DNA of 64,000 nt, from assembly GCF_016907955.1 (NCBI RefSeq), contig NZ_JAFBCX010000002.1, positions 124,001-188,000 of the forward strand. Direction: 5' to 3'. Source of the DNA: Lentzea nigeriaca. GTDB lineage: Bacteria; Actinomycetota; Actinomycetes; Mycobacteriales; Pseudonocardiaceae. This document shows positions 7,621-17,923 of the stretch, piece by piece. The position numbers were made by a program, and so were the translations under genes. Under the pieces are notes generated by a model, which saw only the letters and a list, made by a program, of their open reading frames with translations, had not been told where the DNA came from and did no database searches. Each line of letters starts with the position of its first letter. The first letter of the stretch is position 1.

Positions 7621-8262
7621 ATGCGCGTGCTCGTGGTCGACAACTACGACAGCTTCGTCTACAACCTGGTCCAGTACCTCGCCCAGCTCGGGGCCGAGTG
7701 CGTCGTGCGGCGCAACGACGAGGTGGACCTCGACGAGATCGCGAAGGTCGACGGCGTGCTCGTCAGCCCTGGGCCCGGTACACCGGAGCGTGCGGGGTCG
7801 AGCATCGACGTGATCAAGCGGTGTGCCGACACCGGCAAGCCGGTCTTCGGCGTGTGCCTCGGCCATCAGGCGATCGGTGTGGTGTGGGGCGCGACGGTCG
7901 ACCGCGCGCCCGAACTGCTGCACGGCAAGACGAGCATCGTTTTCCACGAGGGCAACGGTGTGCTGAACGGCGTGCCGAAACCGTTCATCGCGACGCGCTA
8001 CCACTCGCTGACGGTGCTGCCGGAGACGATCTCCGCGGAGTTCGAGGTCACCGGCAAGACCGAGAGCGGCATCGTGATGGCCATGCGCCACAAGGAACTT
8101 CCGGTCGAGGGTGTGCAGTTCCACCCCGAGTCGGTGCTGACCGACGGCGGTCACCGGATGCTCGCCAACTGGCTGAAGGTCTGCGGCTACGAGGTGCCCG
8201 AGGCCACGGTCGCGCAGCTCGAGAACGGCATGCGCACGCTCGCCGCGGCCGCCCGCCAGTAA
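7621..8262 (+). CDS. trpG: Glutamine amidotransferase, anthranilate / aminodeoxychorismate synthase component II
   Basis: A 213-residue class I amidotransferase. The oxyanion region is VSPGPGTPE, the catalytic nucleophile is in GVCLGHQAIG, and the His/Glu pair is in VEGVQFHPESVLT. It supplies ammonia from glutamine to the chorismate-converting subunit for tryptophan or folate synthesis. Family members beside pknB are annotated trpG or pabA, and sequence alone cannot choose. ATG start. Convergent with pknB, as in M. tuberculosis. Confidence 0.93.
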   Translation: MRVLVVDNYDSFVYNLVQYLAQLGAECVVRRNDEVDLDEIAKVDGVLVSPGPGTPERAGSSIDVIKRCADTGKPVFGVCLGHQAIGVVWGATVDRAPELLHGKTSIVFHEGNGVLNGVPKPFIATRYHSLTVLPETISAEFEVTGKTESGIVMAMRHKELPVEGVQFHPESVLTDGGHRMLANWLKVCGYEVPEATVAQLENGMRTLAAAARQ

Positions 8263-8269
8263 CAAAACA

Positions 8270-8300
8270 AGGGGCGGCTCCCACGAAGGAAGCCGCCCCT
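8270..8300. terminator. Shared terminator of trpG and pknB
   Basis: The 10-bp arms aggggcggct and agccgcccct lie in the 52-bp gap between the two convergent stops. Confidence 0.75.
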
Positions 8301-8314
8301 GCACGTTCACGACG

Positions 8315-10321
8315 CTAGGTCGTCACGATCCCGAACTTGCCGACGGTGAGCGTCACCGTCGCGCCCTTGGTGATCGGCGAGCCCTTGGTCGGGTTCTGCG
8401 AGAGCACCGCCTTGTCCTGGGACGGATCGCTGACCTGCTGCTGCTGGATGTTCAGGTTTCCGCTCCAGCCCAGCGACTTCAGCCTGTTCTCGGCTTCCTT
8501 CTGGCTCAGGCCGGTCAGGTCGGGCATCTCGATCTGGTTGCCCTTCGAGACCTTCAGCGTGACGACCGTGTCCTTGGGCACCTTGCTGTTGCCCTGCGGG
8601 TTCTGCGAGACGACCTGACCCTCGGGCTTGACGCCGTCGACCTGCTCGATGCTGACCTTGAAGCCCGAGCCCTCCAGCGTCTGCTTGGCGTCGTTCACGT
8701 TGCTGCCCACGACGTTCGGCACATTCTGCTTGTCCGGTGCCTTGCCGAGCTGGAAGTTGATCGTGCCGCCCTTCTTCAGCTTCAGGCCGGGTTCCGGGTT
8801 CTGCGACGCGACCTTGCCCTGCAGCTTGGTGTCGTCGACCTCGATGGCCTCCGCGCTCTGCTGGAGCTTGAAGCCACCGGGGTCCTTGTCGACGATCGCC
8901 TGCGCCTCCTGCGGGGTCTTGCCCTTCAGGTCCGGCACGGTGGACTCACCGGGAGGCGCACCGACGAAGATCGTGACCTGCGCGCCCTTCGTCAGCTGCG
9001 TGCCCTCCGGTGGGTCGCTCCTGACCACCTTGGAGATCTGGTCGGCCGTGCACGGGGCCTGTGCGCCGTTCGCACCCGGCTCGCAGGCGATCTCCTGCTG
9101 CTGCGGCACGAGGCCGGCCTTCGTCACCAGTTCCCTGGCCTCCAAGGGAGTGCGGCCGGTGATCGACGGCACAGACACCTTGTCGGTGGTCGGGCTGCTG
9201 GTCTTCATGAGGTTGCTGGTGATCCACGCGGCAAGGCCGAGCACGGCGATGCACAGGATGACCACCAGCGTGATCATGATGGCCTTCTTGCGTTTGGCGC
9301 GCCGCTCCTCTTCCTCGTCGACGGCCGGGTCGTAGTCGTCCTCCGGCTCCGACTTCAACGCCGCGGGACGATGCCTGCCACCGCCACCGGACATCACCTG
9401 GGTGCGAGGAGCGCGCGACGCCTGCTCGTTCATCACGGCCGTGCGGTCCTCGGCCGTCATCACGGCCGGCGCGGACGGACGCTGGCCCGAGAGCACGCGC
9501 ACCAGGTCGGCCCGCATCTCCGCGGCCGACTGGTAGCGGTTGGCAGGACCCTTCGCCATCGCCTTCAGCACGATCGCGTCGAGCTGCGGCGACACCTTCG
9601 GGTTCAGCGACGACGGAGACTTCGGGTCCTCCCGCACGTGCTGGTACGCGACCGCGACGGGGGAGTCGCCGGTGAACGGCGGCTCGCCGGTCAGCAGCTC
9701 GAACAACACGCAGCCGGCGGCGTAGACGTCGGAACGGGCGTCGACGGACTCGCCGCGCGCCTGCTCCGGTGAGAGGTACTGGGCGGTGCCGATCACCGCG
9801 GCGGTCTGGGTGACCGCGGCCTGGCCGTCGTGCACGGCGCGGGCGATGCCGAAGTCCATCACCTTCACGGCGCCGGACTTGGTGATCATCACGTTCGCCG
9901 GCTTCACGTCGCGGTGGACGATGCCGTGCCGGTGGCTGAAGTCGAGTGCGGCCGAGACGTCGGCCATGACCTCCATCGCGCGCTTGCCCGACAGCGGGCC
10001 CTGCGTCTTGACGATGTCGCGCAGCGTCCGCCCGTCGACGAACTCCATGACGATGTAGGGCAGCGGGCCGTACTCGGTCTGCGTCTCGCCGGTGTCGTAG
10101 ACGGCGACGATCGCGGGGTGGTTCAGGGCGGCAGAGTTCTGCGCCTCACGCCGGAAGCGTTCCTGGAACTGGGCGTCGCGGGCGAGGTCTGCGCGCAGCA
10201 CCTTGATCGCCACGTCTCTGCCGAGGCGGACGTCCCGCCCCTTGTGGACCTCGGACATACCGCCGTACCCGAGGGTCTCACCCAGTTCGTAGCGGTTTGA
10301 GAGCAGTCGCGGAGTGCTCAT
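8315..10321 (-). CDS. pknB: PASTA-domain Ser/Thr protein kinase PknB
   Basis: A 668-residue transmembrane kinase. Catalytic Lys40, HRD at 136-138, DFG at 156-158 and activation-loop Thr171/Thr173 fall at the same positions as in M. tuberculosis PknB. A cytoplasmic linker carrying PRTQVM and an acidic stretch leads to one membrane helix (about 346-368). Four extracellular PASTA repeats follow, starting at VPSITG, VPDLKG, VPNVVG and MPDLTG; these sense muropeptides and lipid II. It controls peptidoglycan synthesis and division. It is the last gene of the minus-strand fhaA operon, 55 nt after pknA. Confidence 0.98.
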   Translation of the reverse strand: MSTPRLLSNRYELGETLGYGGMSEVHKGRDVRLGRDVAIKVLRADLARDAQFQERFRREAQNSAALNHPAIVAVYDTGETQTEYGPLPYIVMEFVDGRTLRDIVKTQGPLSGKRAMEVMADVSAALDFSHRHGIVHRDVKPANVMITKSGAVKVMDFGIARAVHDGQAAVTQTAAVIGTAQYLSPEQARGESVDARSDVYAAGCVLFELLTGEPPFTGDSPVAVAYQHVREDPKSPSSLNPKVSPQLDAIVLKAMAKGPANRYQSAAEMRADLVRVLSGQRPSAPAVMTAEDRTAVMNEQASRAPRTQVMSGGGGRHRPAALKSEPEDDYDPAVDEEEERRAKRKKAIMITLVVILCIAVLGLAAWITSNLMKTSSPTTDKVSVPSITGRTPLEARELVTKAGLVPQQQEIACEPGANGAQAPCTADQISKVVRSDPPEGTQLTKGAQVTIFVGAPPGESTVPDLKGKTPQEAQAIVDKDPGGFKLQQSAEAIEVDDTKLQGKVASQNPEPGLKLKKGGTINFQLGKAPDKQNVPNVVGSNVNDAKQTLEGSGFKVSIEQVDGVKPEGQVVSQNPQGNSKVPKDTVVTLKVSKGNQIEMPDLTGLSQKEAENRLKSLGWSGNLNIQQQQVSDPSQDKAVLSQNPTKGSPITKGATVTLTVGKFGIVTT

Positions 10322-10376
10322 CGGTGCTTCGTCCCGCTCCTCGTCGACGGTGTTCCCAACTCGGTTCTGGTCTTGC

Positions 10377-11828
10377 TCATGGCGCGCACGTCACCCTCAC
10401 CTGCGAGCCAGCCGCCAAGTCGCCTGTCGGCGCGATGGCGGTGACCCGGCACTTCTTCAGGTCGCCCGGCGTTGTGCCCTGCGCGGTCTGCACCCTGGGC
10501 TCCAGGCCGTGGTCGATCAGCTCGGTCCTGACCTCGTCGCCGGAACGCCCGATGTAGTCGTCCTCGTCGATCCGCTTCGGCACGTTGCCCGGTATCCGGT
10601 CGGCGGAGTCGGGTTTGGCCTGTCCGCTCGCCGGTGGGTTCACCGGGCTCGAGGTGGTCTGTAGGCCACGTTGCCCGTTGCCGTCGTTCGGCTTGATGGT
10701 CAGCTTCCAGACGACGACCACGCCGAGCACCAGCAGCACGGTCACCAGGAGAGCGACCATAACCCAGACGACGGTCCGGTTTCTCCCCGGTGGCGTCGGC
10801 ATGGGCGCGAACGTCCCGGTCTGGTGCGCCGGTCGCAGGCCGGGATGCGTACCGGGACGCGCGGGGCCGGTCTGGTGGTGCGCCATCTGCGGCGGAACCG
10901 GCAGCGGCTGCGAGACCTGCGGTGGTGGCGGAGGCGGTGCCATCTGCTGCGGCGGCATCTGGGGCATGGTGAACCCGGACGGCGTCGGCAGCGGCTGGCC
11001 CACCCGCACCGCGCTGACCGCGGCGGCGAACTCGCCGCCCGTGCGGTAGCGCTGCCGCGGGTCCTTCACCAGCGTCGCCTCGATCAACGCACGTGCACCG
11101 GGCGGCACGTCCGGCGGCAACGGCGGGGCGATGTCGCGGATGTGCATCATCGCGACGGTCACCGCGTTGTCCGAGAGAAAAGGCCGGTGTCCGGCAAGGC
11201 ATTCGTAACCACACACCGCCAACGAGTAAACGTCGCTCGCGGGTTCGGCCTCGCCACCAAGAGCTTGCTCGGGTGCGATGTAGTGCGCGGTTCCCATGAC
11301 CATGCCCGACCGCGTCACGGGTGCGGCGTCCACGGCCTTCGCGATGCCGAAGTCGGTGATCTTCACCTTCCCCGACGGCGTGACCATGATGTTGCCGGGC
11401 TTCACGTCCCGGTGCACGAGCCCGCGTTCGTGGGCGGCCTGCAGCGCGTTTCCGGTCTGCTCCAGCAGATCCAGCGTCACGTCCGCCGTCAGCCTGCCCC
11501 GCGAGATGATGGTCGCGAGCGGTTCGCCCTCGACGAGTTCCATCACGAGGTACGCGGTGTCCTCCGGCCCGTCGGTGACGGACGCGGTCTCGCCGTAGTC
11601 GTGCACCGACGCGATGCCGGGGTGGTTGAGCGACGCGGTCATCCGCGCTTCGGTGCGAAAGCGGTGCAGGAACTCGGGATCGCCGGAGAGCTCGGCCTTG
11701 AGGACCTTCACGGCCACTCGGCGGTCGAGCCGCTCGTCGGCGCCTTCCCAGACCTCGCCCATGCCACCGACCGCGATCCGCCTGGTGAGGCGGTAGCGGT
11801 CGGCGAGGAGCTGGCCCGTGGTCAGCAT
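10377..11828 (-). CDS. pknA: Ser/Thr protein kinase PknA with extracellular PASTA-like tail
   Basis: A 483-residue kinase. Lys41, HRD (139-141), DFG (159-161) and activation-loop Thr172/Ser174 are present. A Pro/Gln/Met-rich linker (about 280-370) leads to one membrane helix (about 377-400). The external region (about 435-483) resembles a single PASTA repeat with two cysteines (KKCRV and TCAP). M. tuberculosis PknA has no PASTA domain, so this tail is notable. The ATG overlaps the pbpA stop by one base, so the two are translationally coupled. Confidence 0.96.
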   Translation of the reverse strand: MLTTGQLLADRYRLTRRIAVGGMGEVWEGADERLDRRVAVKVLKAELSGDPEFLHRFRTEARMTASLNHPGIASVHDYGETASVTDGPEDTAYLVMELVEGEPLATIISRGRLTADVTLDLLEQTGNALQAAHERGLVHRDVKPGNIMVTPSGKVKITDFGIAKAVDAAPVTRSGMVMGTAHYIAPEQALGGEAEPASDVYSLAVCGYECLAGHRPFLSDNAVTVAMMHIRDIAPPLPPDVPPGARALIEATLVKDPRQRYRTGGEFAAAVSAVRVGQPLPTPSGFTMPQMPPQQMAPPPPPPQVSQPLPVPPQMAHHQTGPARPGTHPGLRPAHQTGTFAPMPTPPGRNRTVVWVMVALLVTVLLVLGVVVVWKLTIKPNDGNGQRGLQTTSSPVNPPASGQAKPDSADRIPGNVPKRIDEDDYIGRSGDEVRTELIDHGLEPRVQTAQGTTPGDLKKCRVTAIAPTGDLAAGSQVRVTCAP

Positions 11829-13303
11829 CAGCGACCCGCCAGGTACGCGTTCATCACGGCACGCCCGATCGGCGCGGCGACCTTGCCACCGGTGGCACCC
11901 AGACCGCGGTCGCCACCGTCCTCGACGATCACCGCGATGGCGATCTCGGGCTTCTGCGCTGGCGCGAAAGCGATGTACCAGGCGTGCGGCTTGTTCTCCG
12001 ACGCCTTCTCGCCGTGCTCGGCGGTGCCGGTCTTCGACGCCACCTGGATGTTCGCCAGACGACCCTCGCCGCCGGTGTTGACCTCCGACTGGATCATCAT
12101 GTCGCGCAGCGTGGCCGCGTTCGCGGACGTCATTGCGGTGTCGAGCTCGTCGGGCTTGGTCTCGCCGATCTGCTTGAGGTCCGGTCCGAGCACCTTCGAC
12201 ACCAGGTACGGCTGCATCCGCTTGCCGCCGTTGGCGATCGTCGCCGCGATCATCGCGTTCTGCAGCGGCGTCACGCGCACGTCGCGCTGGCCGATGCCGC
12301 TCTGGTAGAGCGCCGCCTCGTCCGGGATCGCGCCGAGGACCGAGGTCTCGACCGGCAGCGGCACCTTCAGGTCGGAGTCGTTGAAGCCGAACTTGTTCGA
12401 CTGCGCCGTCAGCTTGGACTTGCCGACCTTGGCCGCCATCTCACCGAACGCCGTGTTGCACGACTTGGCGAGCGCGAGCTCCATCGAGGCAGTCTGCCCG
12501 CCACCGCACGGCTGGCCGTTGAAGTTGGGGAACGGGGCGTTCGACGTGCCCGGCAGGTTGATCGTGCCGGCCGCGGTGTACTGGGAGTCCTTGGTCTGGC
12601 CGTCCGCGAGCGCGGCGGCCGCGACGACCACCTTGTACGTCGAGCCGGGCGGGTAGAGGCCCTGCGTCGCGCGGTTGATCAGCGGGGTGCCGTTGCCGTC
12701 GGCGGTGAGTTCCTTCCACGCCGCCTGCTGCTCCTGCGAGTCGTGGCTCGCGAGACGGTTCGGGTCGTAGGACGGCGTGCTCGCCATCGCGAGGATCTCG
12801 CCGGTCGCCGGCTTGATCGCGACGACGGAGCCGGTGAAGCCCTTCGCGGTCAACTGGTCGTACGCGACCTGCTGCAGCTTCGAGTCGAGCGTGAGCTGGA
12901 CGTTGCCTCCGACCGGGTCACGGCCGGTGATCAGCGCGGAGACCCTGCGGGCGAACAGCCGGTCGTCCGAGCCGTTCAGCAGGTCGTTCTCCGCGCGCTC
13001 CATGCCGGAGGCGCCGTAGATGACCGACAGGTATCCGGTCACCGGTGCGTACGCCGGGCCGTTGTTGTAGGTGCGCAGGTACCGGAGACGGTCCGTCGTC
13101 TCCTTGACGTCTGCGATCACCGTGCCGTCGGCCACCGTGATCAGACCGCGCTTGCGGGCGTACTCGTCGAGCAGCACCCGCTTGTTGTGCGGGTCGAGCC
13201 GCCACTCGTCGGCGTTGATCACCTGGACCCAGGTGGCGTTGCCGAGGAGCAGGACGATCATCACCATCATGGCGATGCCGACACGGCGGAGCGGTGTGTT
13301 CAT
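11828..13303 (-). CDS. pbpA: Class B penicillin-binding protein PbpA
   Basis: A 491-residue transpeptidase with one N-terminal membrane helix (about 8-22). Active-site motifs are STYK (Ser221), SCN (281-283) and a KTG in [10 protein letters not shown]. It cross-links peptidoglycan at the septum or sidewall and is a known PknB target in mycobacteria. ATG at 13303, with a 4-base overlap with rodA. The open frame extends further upstream, but that part overlaps rodA in another frame and is not protein-like. Confidence 0.97.
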   Translation of the reverse strand: MNTPLRRVGIAMMVMIVLLLGNATWVQVINADEWRLDPHNKRVLLDEYARKRGLITVADGTVIADVKETTDRLRYLRTYNNGPAYAPVTGYLSVIYGASGMERAENDLLNGSDDRLFARRVSALITGRDPVGGNVQLTLDSKLQQVAYDQLTAKGFTGSVVAIKPATGEILAMASTPSYDPNRLASHDSQEQQAAWKELTADGNGTPLINRATQGLYPPGSTYKVVVAAAALADGQTKDSQYTAAGTINLPGTSNAPFPNFNGQPCGGGQTASMELALAKSCNTAFGEMAAKVGKSKLTAQSNKFGFNDSDLKVPLPVETSVLGAIPDEAALYQSGIGQRDVRVTPLQNAMIAATIANGGKRMQPYLVSKVLGPDLKQIGETKPDELDTAMTSANAATLRDMMIQSEVNTGGEGRLANIQVASKTGTAEHGEKASENKPHAWYIAFAPAQKPEIAIAVIVEDGGDRGLGATGGKVAAPIGRAVMNAYLAGR

Positions 13304-14775
13304 TTGGGACGCTCCACCATCACAGTGTGCTGGTCGGCGATAGCCGGTTGTTGCGGTTTCGGCTTGGGAGCCCGCTGCGGGGCCCTCGCCGCGGCAGAAA
13401 TTCGCAGTAGCAACGCGATCAGGATGTAGTTCGCGAGCAGCGACGAACCGCCGTAGGACAGGAACGGCGCGGTGATACCCGTCATCGGGATCAGGTTCGT
13501 GACACCGCCGACGATGATGAACACCTGGAAGCAGAGCGCGAACGCCAGACCGCCGCCGAGCAGCTTGCCGAAGCTGTCGCGCACCGAGATCGCGCCGCGC
13601 AGGCCGCGCAGCGCGATGACCATGTAGATGAGCAGCACCGCGGCGAGACCGACGAACCCGAGCTCCTCGCCGATCACGGCGGCGATGAAGTCGGTGTTCC
13701 GCTCGGGGATCATCTCCGGGCGGCCGGCACCGAGACCGGCGCCACCGATGCCGCCGGTCGCGAGACCGAAGAGCGACTGCGCGATCTGGTAACCGCCGCC
13801 GAGGATGTCGTAGCGCCCGATCGGGTCCTGCCAGTTCGCGACGCGCTGCTGGACGTGCGTGAAGAGCTTCCACCCGATGACCGCGCCACCGGAGAACATG
13901 CCGACGCCGAGCACGACCCAGGCCGCGCGTTCGGTGGCGACGTAGAGCAGCACCAGCACGATGCCGAAGAACAACAGCGAGGAGCCGAGGTCCTTCTGCA
14001 GCACCATGACCGCGACCGCGACACCCCAGGCCGCGAACAGCGGGCCGAGGTCACGCGCGCGCGGCAGGTCCATGCCGAGGAACCTGCGGCCGGCGACGGT
14101 GAAGAGATCGCGCTTCGACACCAGGAAGGCGGCGAAGAAGACCATCAGCAGGACCTTGGCGAACTCACCCGGCTGGATCGAGAACGGGCCGATGCGCAGC
14201 CAGATCTTCGCGCCGTTGATCTCGGGCGCGATGAAGCCGGGCAGCACACCGGGCAGCATCAGCGCGACGAGTCCGGCGAGGCCGAACGTGTAGCCGAACC
14301 GCGCGAGCGTGCGGTGGTCGGAGAGGAACTTCAGCGTCGCCGCGAACAGCACCAATCCGATACCCGTCCAGACGACCTGCTTGAACGCCACCGGGTCCCA
14401 CACGGTGCCGTCCGGAAGGGTGACGCCTTCGAACGCGAGGTCGATCCGGTGGATGACCACCAGACCGAGGCCGTTGAGCAGCGCGACACACGGCAGGATC
14501 ACCGGGTCGGCGTACGGCGCCCACCTGCGCACGGCGAGGTGGGCGGCGCCGAAGAGACCGAGGTACGCGAGACCGAGCCAGAGAATCCTCAGGCTCAGCG
14601 ACCGCTCCTGGTTGAGTTCGACCAGGATCAGCGCCAGCGTCACGAGTCCGGCCGCGAACGCGAGCATCACCAGCTCGGTACCGCGCCGCGTCGGCGGGCG
14701 CAATCCCGGCGACGTGCTGGTCGCCACCGACGCGGCTGGTGAGCCTTCCCCGGCGGGGACGGACGAGCCCTTCAA
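13300..14775 (-). CDS. rodA: RodA SEDS-family peptidoglycan glycosyltransferase
   Basis: A 491-residue polytopic protein with about 12 membrane helices. SEDS hallmarks include GAKIWLRIGPFSIQPGEFAK and TDFIAAVIGEELGFVG, and the C-terminal PFLSYGGSSLLANY. It polymerises lipid II together with PbpA. The N-terminal and C-terminal tails are cytoplasmic and Pro/Lys-rich. It lies between pbpA (4-base overlap) and pstP (adjacent, no gap). Confidence 0.97.
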   Translation of the reverse strand: MKGSSVPAGEGSPAASVATSTSPGLRPPTRRGTELVMLAFAAGLVTLALILVELNQERSLSLRILWLGLAYLGLFGAAHLAVRRWAPYADPVILPCVALLNGLGLVVIHRIDLAFEGVTLPDGTVWDPVAFKQVVWTGIGLVLFAATLKFLSDHRTLARFGYTFGLAGLVALMLPGVLPGFIAPEINGAKIWLRIGPFSIQPGEFAKVLLMVFFAAFLVSKRDLFTVAGRRFLGMDLPRARDLGPLFAAWGVAVAVMVLQKDLGSSLLFFGIVLVLLYVATERAAWVVLGVGMFSGGAVIGWKLFTHVQQRVANWQDPIGRYDILGGGYQIAQSLFGLATGGIGGAGLGAGRPEMIPERNTDFIAAVIGEELGFVGLAAVLLIYMVIALRGLRGAISVRDSFGKLLGGGLAFALCFQVFIIVGGVTNLIPMTGITAPFLSYGGSSLLANYILIALLLRISAAARAPQRAPKPKPQQPAIADQHTVMVERPK

Positions 14776-16191
14776 CTACGGACCCTCCCGGCATTCCACG
14801 CCGACCTTCTGCCCGGTGGTGGGCGACGACTCGCTCGTCGGGGTCTCCGGGTTCGGCGAACCGTTCGCCGGTGGCGTGGTGGTCGTGGTGGTGGGACTCG
14901 TCGGGCTGGTCGGGCTGGCCTGGTTGCTCGACGTCGACGACGTGTCCTTGCACAACGGCAGCAGGTGCTCGGTGCGCAGCAGCCTGACCGCGGCGCGCGC
15001 GCCGTCGATCCCGTTGTCGCTGCGGATGCCCGCGGTGATGGTCTTGCGACCACCTTCCTGCAGGTCCTTCAACGTGATCGGCGTGCAGCCGGTCGATCCG
15101 GGCGGGCACGAGTCCTCGACCTTGGACGACAGCTTGAAGCCGAGCACGGTGCCGTTGAGGCCGCGGAAGATCGCGACCTGGCCGTCCTCGGTGGCGCCGA
15201 CGTAGTACTGGGTGTTGAGCCACAGCTTGCCGCCGACCGCCACGACGGCGGTCAGCAGGAGCAGCACGAAGATGATCGCGAACGCCTTGATGGCGTTGCG
15301 CTTCTTGCGCTTCGGGTCCTGCGGTGGCGGCGGCGGTGCCTCCATCCGCTGCGGCATCGGCGGGCGCTGCTGCGTGAGCGCGCTCGCCCTGGAGGCCGCG
15401 GAGTCCGGCGGCGTGTTGTGCTCTTCGCTGCCGTCACCGGCCGCGCCGCCGACGATCGGGTAGTCGTCGCCGAAGTCGACGTCCTCGACGTCCGCCACGA
15501 TCACCGTGACGTTGTCGGGGCCGCCGCCCTTGAGCGCGAGCTCGATCATCCGGTCCGCGCAGGCCTGCGGGTCGGGGATGCGGATCGCCTCGTCCAGCGT
15601 CTCCTGCGAGACGACACCGGACAGGCCGTCCGAACAGAGCAGGAACCTGTCGCCGGCGCGCGCCTCGCGCACAGTGAGGCTCGGCTCGAAGTCGTGGCCG
15701 GTGAGGGCGCGCAACAGCAACGAGCGCTGAGGGTGGCTCGCGGCCTCGTCCGGCGTGATCCGGCCCTCGTCGATCAACGACTGGACGAACGTGTCGTCGT
15801 GCGTGATCTGCGCGAACATGCCCTCACGGAGCAGGTACGCGCGCGAGTCGCCGATGTGCACCAGCCCGAGCCTGTTGCCCGCGAACAGGATGGCCGTGAG
15901 CGTGGTGCCCATGCCCTCCAGGTCCGGGTCGCTCGTGACCAGTTCGGAGATGGCGCCGTTGCCGGCCGCGACCGCGTCGCGGAGCTTGCCGAGGAGGTCG
16001 TCGCCAGGCTCGTCGTCGTCGACGTGGGCCAGCGAGGCGATGACCACCTTGCTCGCGACTTCACCGGCGGCGTGGCCACCCATGCCGTCGGCGACTGCGA
16101 GCAGGCGAGGGCCCGCGTACACGGAGTCCTGGTTGTTGGAGCGAACCAGGCCCCTGTCGCTGCGGGCCGCGTATCGAAGAACCAAGGTCAT
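14776..16191 (-). CDS. pstP: PP2C-family Ser/Thr phosphatase PstP
   Basis: A 471-residue protein. The PP2C domain (about 1-240) has metal-binding motifs VADGMGGHAAGEVAS, GDSRAYLLR, LLCSDGLSGVV and GGGPDNVTVIVAD. After a Pro-rich linker with a basic KRKKR anchor comes one membrane helix (about 300-322). The extracellular part ends in a Thr/Pro/Ser-rich tail. It reverses PknA/PknB phosphorylation. Its ATG overlaps the fhaB stop by four bases. Confidence 0.97.
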   Translation of the reverse strand: MTLVLRYAARSDRGLVRSNNQDSVYAGPRLLAVADGMGGHAAGEVASKVVIASLAHVDDDEPGDDLLGKLRDAVAAGNGAISELVTSDPDLEGMGTTLTAILFAGNRLGLVHIGDSRAYLLREGMFAQITHDDTFVQSLIDEGRITPDEAASHPQRSLLLRALTGHDFEPSLTVREARAGDRFLLCSDGLSGVVSQETLDEAIRIPDPQACADRMIELALKGGGPDNVTVIVADVEDVDFGDDYPIVGGAAGDGSEEHNTPPDSAASRASALTQQRPPMPQRMEAPPPPPQDPKRKKRNAIKAFAIIFVLLLLTAVVAVGGKLWLNTQYYVGATEDGQVAIFRGLNGTVLGFKLSSKVEDSCPPGSTGCTPITLKDLQEGGRKTITAGIRSDNGIDGARAAVRLLRTEHLLPLCKDTSSTSSNQASPTSPTSPTTTTTTPPANGSPNPETPTSESSPTTGQKVGVECREGP

Positions 16192-16649
16192 GAGCGCAGC
16201 TCGATCACCGTTTTGCCAATGCGGATCGGGGTGCCGAGAGGTACGCGCAGGGGTGCGGTGACCTTGGCTCGGTCTAGGTAGGTGCCGTTCGTGGAGCCGA
16301 GGTCCTCCACGTACCAGTCGGTGCCGCGCATGGACAGCCTCGCGTGCCTGGTCGACGCGAAGTCGTCGTCCAGGACGAGAGTGGAGTCGTCAGCGCGGCC
16401 GATCAGGATCGGCCTGCCGTCGAGCGAGATGCGGGTACCGGTCAGCGCCCCGTGGGTGACCACGAGCTGACGCGGCGCCTTGCTTCCCCTCGCCGACTTC
16501 TCGGACCTCCGGAAACCGGGCAGACCTGATGCCCGAAGTCCCGAGGCAGCGTAGAGATCAGAGCGGACCACACGGAGTGCGGCCAGCACGAACAGCCAGA
16601 GGAGCACGAGAAAGCCCGCTCTGGTCAGCTGCATCACCAGCTCTGGCAC
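16188..16649 (-). CDS. fhaB: FHA-domain membrane protein FhaB (FipA)
   Basis: GTG start at 16649 gives 153 residues, close to the mycobacterial length (155). A membrane helix at about 6-25 (LTRAGFLVLLWLFVLAALRV) is followed by a C-terminal FHA domain (about 65-150) with the phosphothreonine-binding GRADDST, STRHARLS and [10 protein letters not shown] segments. It reads PknA/PknB phosphorylation and links it to FtsZ/FtsQ. Alternative starts are GTG 16637 and ATG 16634. Confidence 0.95.
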   Translation of the reverse strand: MPELVMQLTRAGFLVLLWLFVLAALRVVRSDLYAASGLRASGLPGFRRSEKSARGSKAPRQLVVTHGALTGTRISLDGRPILIGRADDSTLVLDDDFASTRHARLSMRGTDWYVEDLGSTNGTYLDRAKVTAPLRVPLGTPIRIGKTVIELRS

Positions 16650-16699
16650 CGGTTGTAACCGCTCCTGCCTTGAGTTGCTTACCGACGCCCGTATCGACC

Positions 16700-17923
16700 T
16701 CAGCCCGCGGTGCGGAAGACCAGTGACGAGTGGCCGATGCGGACGACGTCGCCCTCCGCGAGCTGCCAAGTCTGCACTGGCGTGCCGTTCACCGTGGTGC
16801 CGTTGGTCGAACCGAGATCAGCGAGCATCGCATTCTGCCCGTCCCAGGAGATTTCCAGGTGGCGCCTGGAGACACCCGTGTCCGGGAGGCGGAAGTCGGC
16901 TTCCTGCCCACGTCCTACGACGTTTCCACCCTGCTTGAGGTTGTACGTGCGGTTGGAACCGTCGTCGAGGTGCAGGGTCGCGTTGAGCTGGCGGTTGGCG
17001 CCCTGGGTGGCGGGAGGGGCGTATCCGCCCTGGTTGTAACCCTGGTCGTAGCCGCCCTGCTGGCCGTAGGCCGGCTGCTGGCCGTAACCCTGGTCATACC
17101 CGCCCTGCTGGCCGTAACCCTGGTCGTAGCCGCCGCCCTGCTGGCCGTAGCCCTGGTCGTACCCCTGCTGGCCGTAGCCCTGCTGCTGGCCGTAACCCTG
17201 GTCGTAGCCGCCGCCCTGCTGGCCGCCGCCGTAACCCTGGTCGTAACCCTGCTGCTGGCCGTAGCCCTGGTCGTAGCCCTGCTGGCCGCCGCCGTAGCCG
17301 CCGCCCTGCTGGCCGTAACCCTGGTCGTAGCCCTGCTGCTGGCCGTAGCCCTGGTCGTACCCCTGCTGGCCATAGCCCTGTTGCTGGCCGTAGCCCTGCT
17401 GGTCGTAACCCTGCTGGCCGTAGCCGCCCTGACCATAAGGGTCCTGGCCGGGCTGGCCCTGTCCTTGTCCGTAGCCGGGTGGCTGGCTCATGGATCGGTC
17501 TCCTGCGGTGCGAGGTGGTGCTGACCGTCGGCTGGCCGCTTTCACGTCGGGGTCGACGGACGAGCTGGTTCGGAACTGTCCGGTGTGCAGCGCCTCGGAG
17601 CGCTCCAGGGAGACTACGACGTCACCATAGGTATCCCATCCGGACTCTTCCAGGTGCTCTCGCAGGCCCTCTGCGAGAAGCTGGGTGATGCGTAGTTCAT
17701 CCTGCTCATCGCCCGCAAGACGTTCGTGGTCCTGAGGTCCGAGCAGCACTTTGTAGTGGTTGGGGGCTAGCAGTCTGCCACCCGCGAGCTCGCGGATGTT
17801 GCTGTCACCCTCCCGTTGCAGCGCCTGTGCCACCTCTTGGGGCACGACGTTGCCGCCGAACACGCGCGCGAAGGTGTTGCCGACCAGACCTTCCAACTTG
17901 CGCTCGAAGCGTTGCAGGCCCAC
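16700..17923 (-). CDS. fhaA: FHA-domain protein FhaA with Tyr/Gly/Gln-rich repeat linker
   Basis: GTG start at 17923 preceded by ggagttgac, giving 407 residues. The N-terminal DUF3662-type domain (about 1-125) has [21 protein letters not shown] and [12 protein letters not shown] long low-complexity linker (about 148-300) of GYGQQ/DQGYGQQ units follows. The C-terminal FHA domain (about 318-405) has [23 protein letters not shown] and STNGTTVN. FhaA binds the phosphorylated MviN pseudokinase domain and regulates peptidoglycan precursor flow. It is the first gene of the operon. Confidence 0.96.
   Translation of the reverse strand: MGLQRFERKLEGLVGNTFARVFGGNVVPQEVAQALQREGDSNIRELAGGRLLAPNHYKVLLGPQDHERLAGDEQDELRITQLLAEGLREHLEESGWDTYGDVVVSLERSEALHTGQFRTSSSVDPDVKAASRRSAPPRTAGDRSMSQPPGYGQGQGQPGQDPYGQGGYGQQGYDQQGYGQQQGYGQQGYDQGYGQQQGYDQGYGQQGGGYGGGQQGYDQGYGQQQGYDQGYGGGQQGGGYDQGYGQQQGYGQQGYDQGYGQQGGGYDQGYGQQGGYDQGYGQQPAYGQQGGYDQGYNQGGYAPPATQGANRQLNATLHLDDGSNRTYNLKQGGNVVGRGQEADFRLPDTGVSRRHLEISWDGQNAMLADLGSTNGTTVNGTPVQTWQLAEGDVVRIGHSSLVFRTAG
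17028..17478 (-). repeat. In-gene tandem repeats of fhaA (GYGQQ/DQGYGQQ units)
   Basis: About 450 bp made of near-identical 15- and 21-bp units such as ctggccgtaaccctggtcgt, encoding Gly-Tyr-Gly-Gln-Gln. The repeat order is irregular but codon-level identity is high. Such DNA is prone to copy-number change by slippage and to assembly error. Confidence 0.9.

Noticed and set aside
9371-10300. Long plus-strand open frames opposite pknB
   Set aside because: They mirror the kinase codons and show no domain, start signal or protein-like composition.
13304-13873. N-terminal extension of PbpA
   Set aside because: It is the shadow of rodA. PbpA proper begins at ATG 13303 with its membrane anchor.
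17028-17478. CRISPR-like or VNTR array
   Set aside because: The repeats are codon-phased and encode the known low-complexity linker of FhaA; there are no unique spacers.
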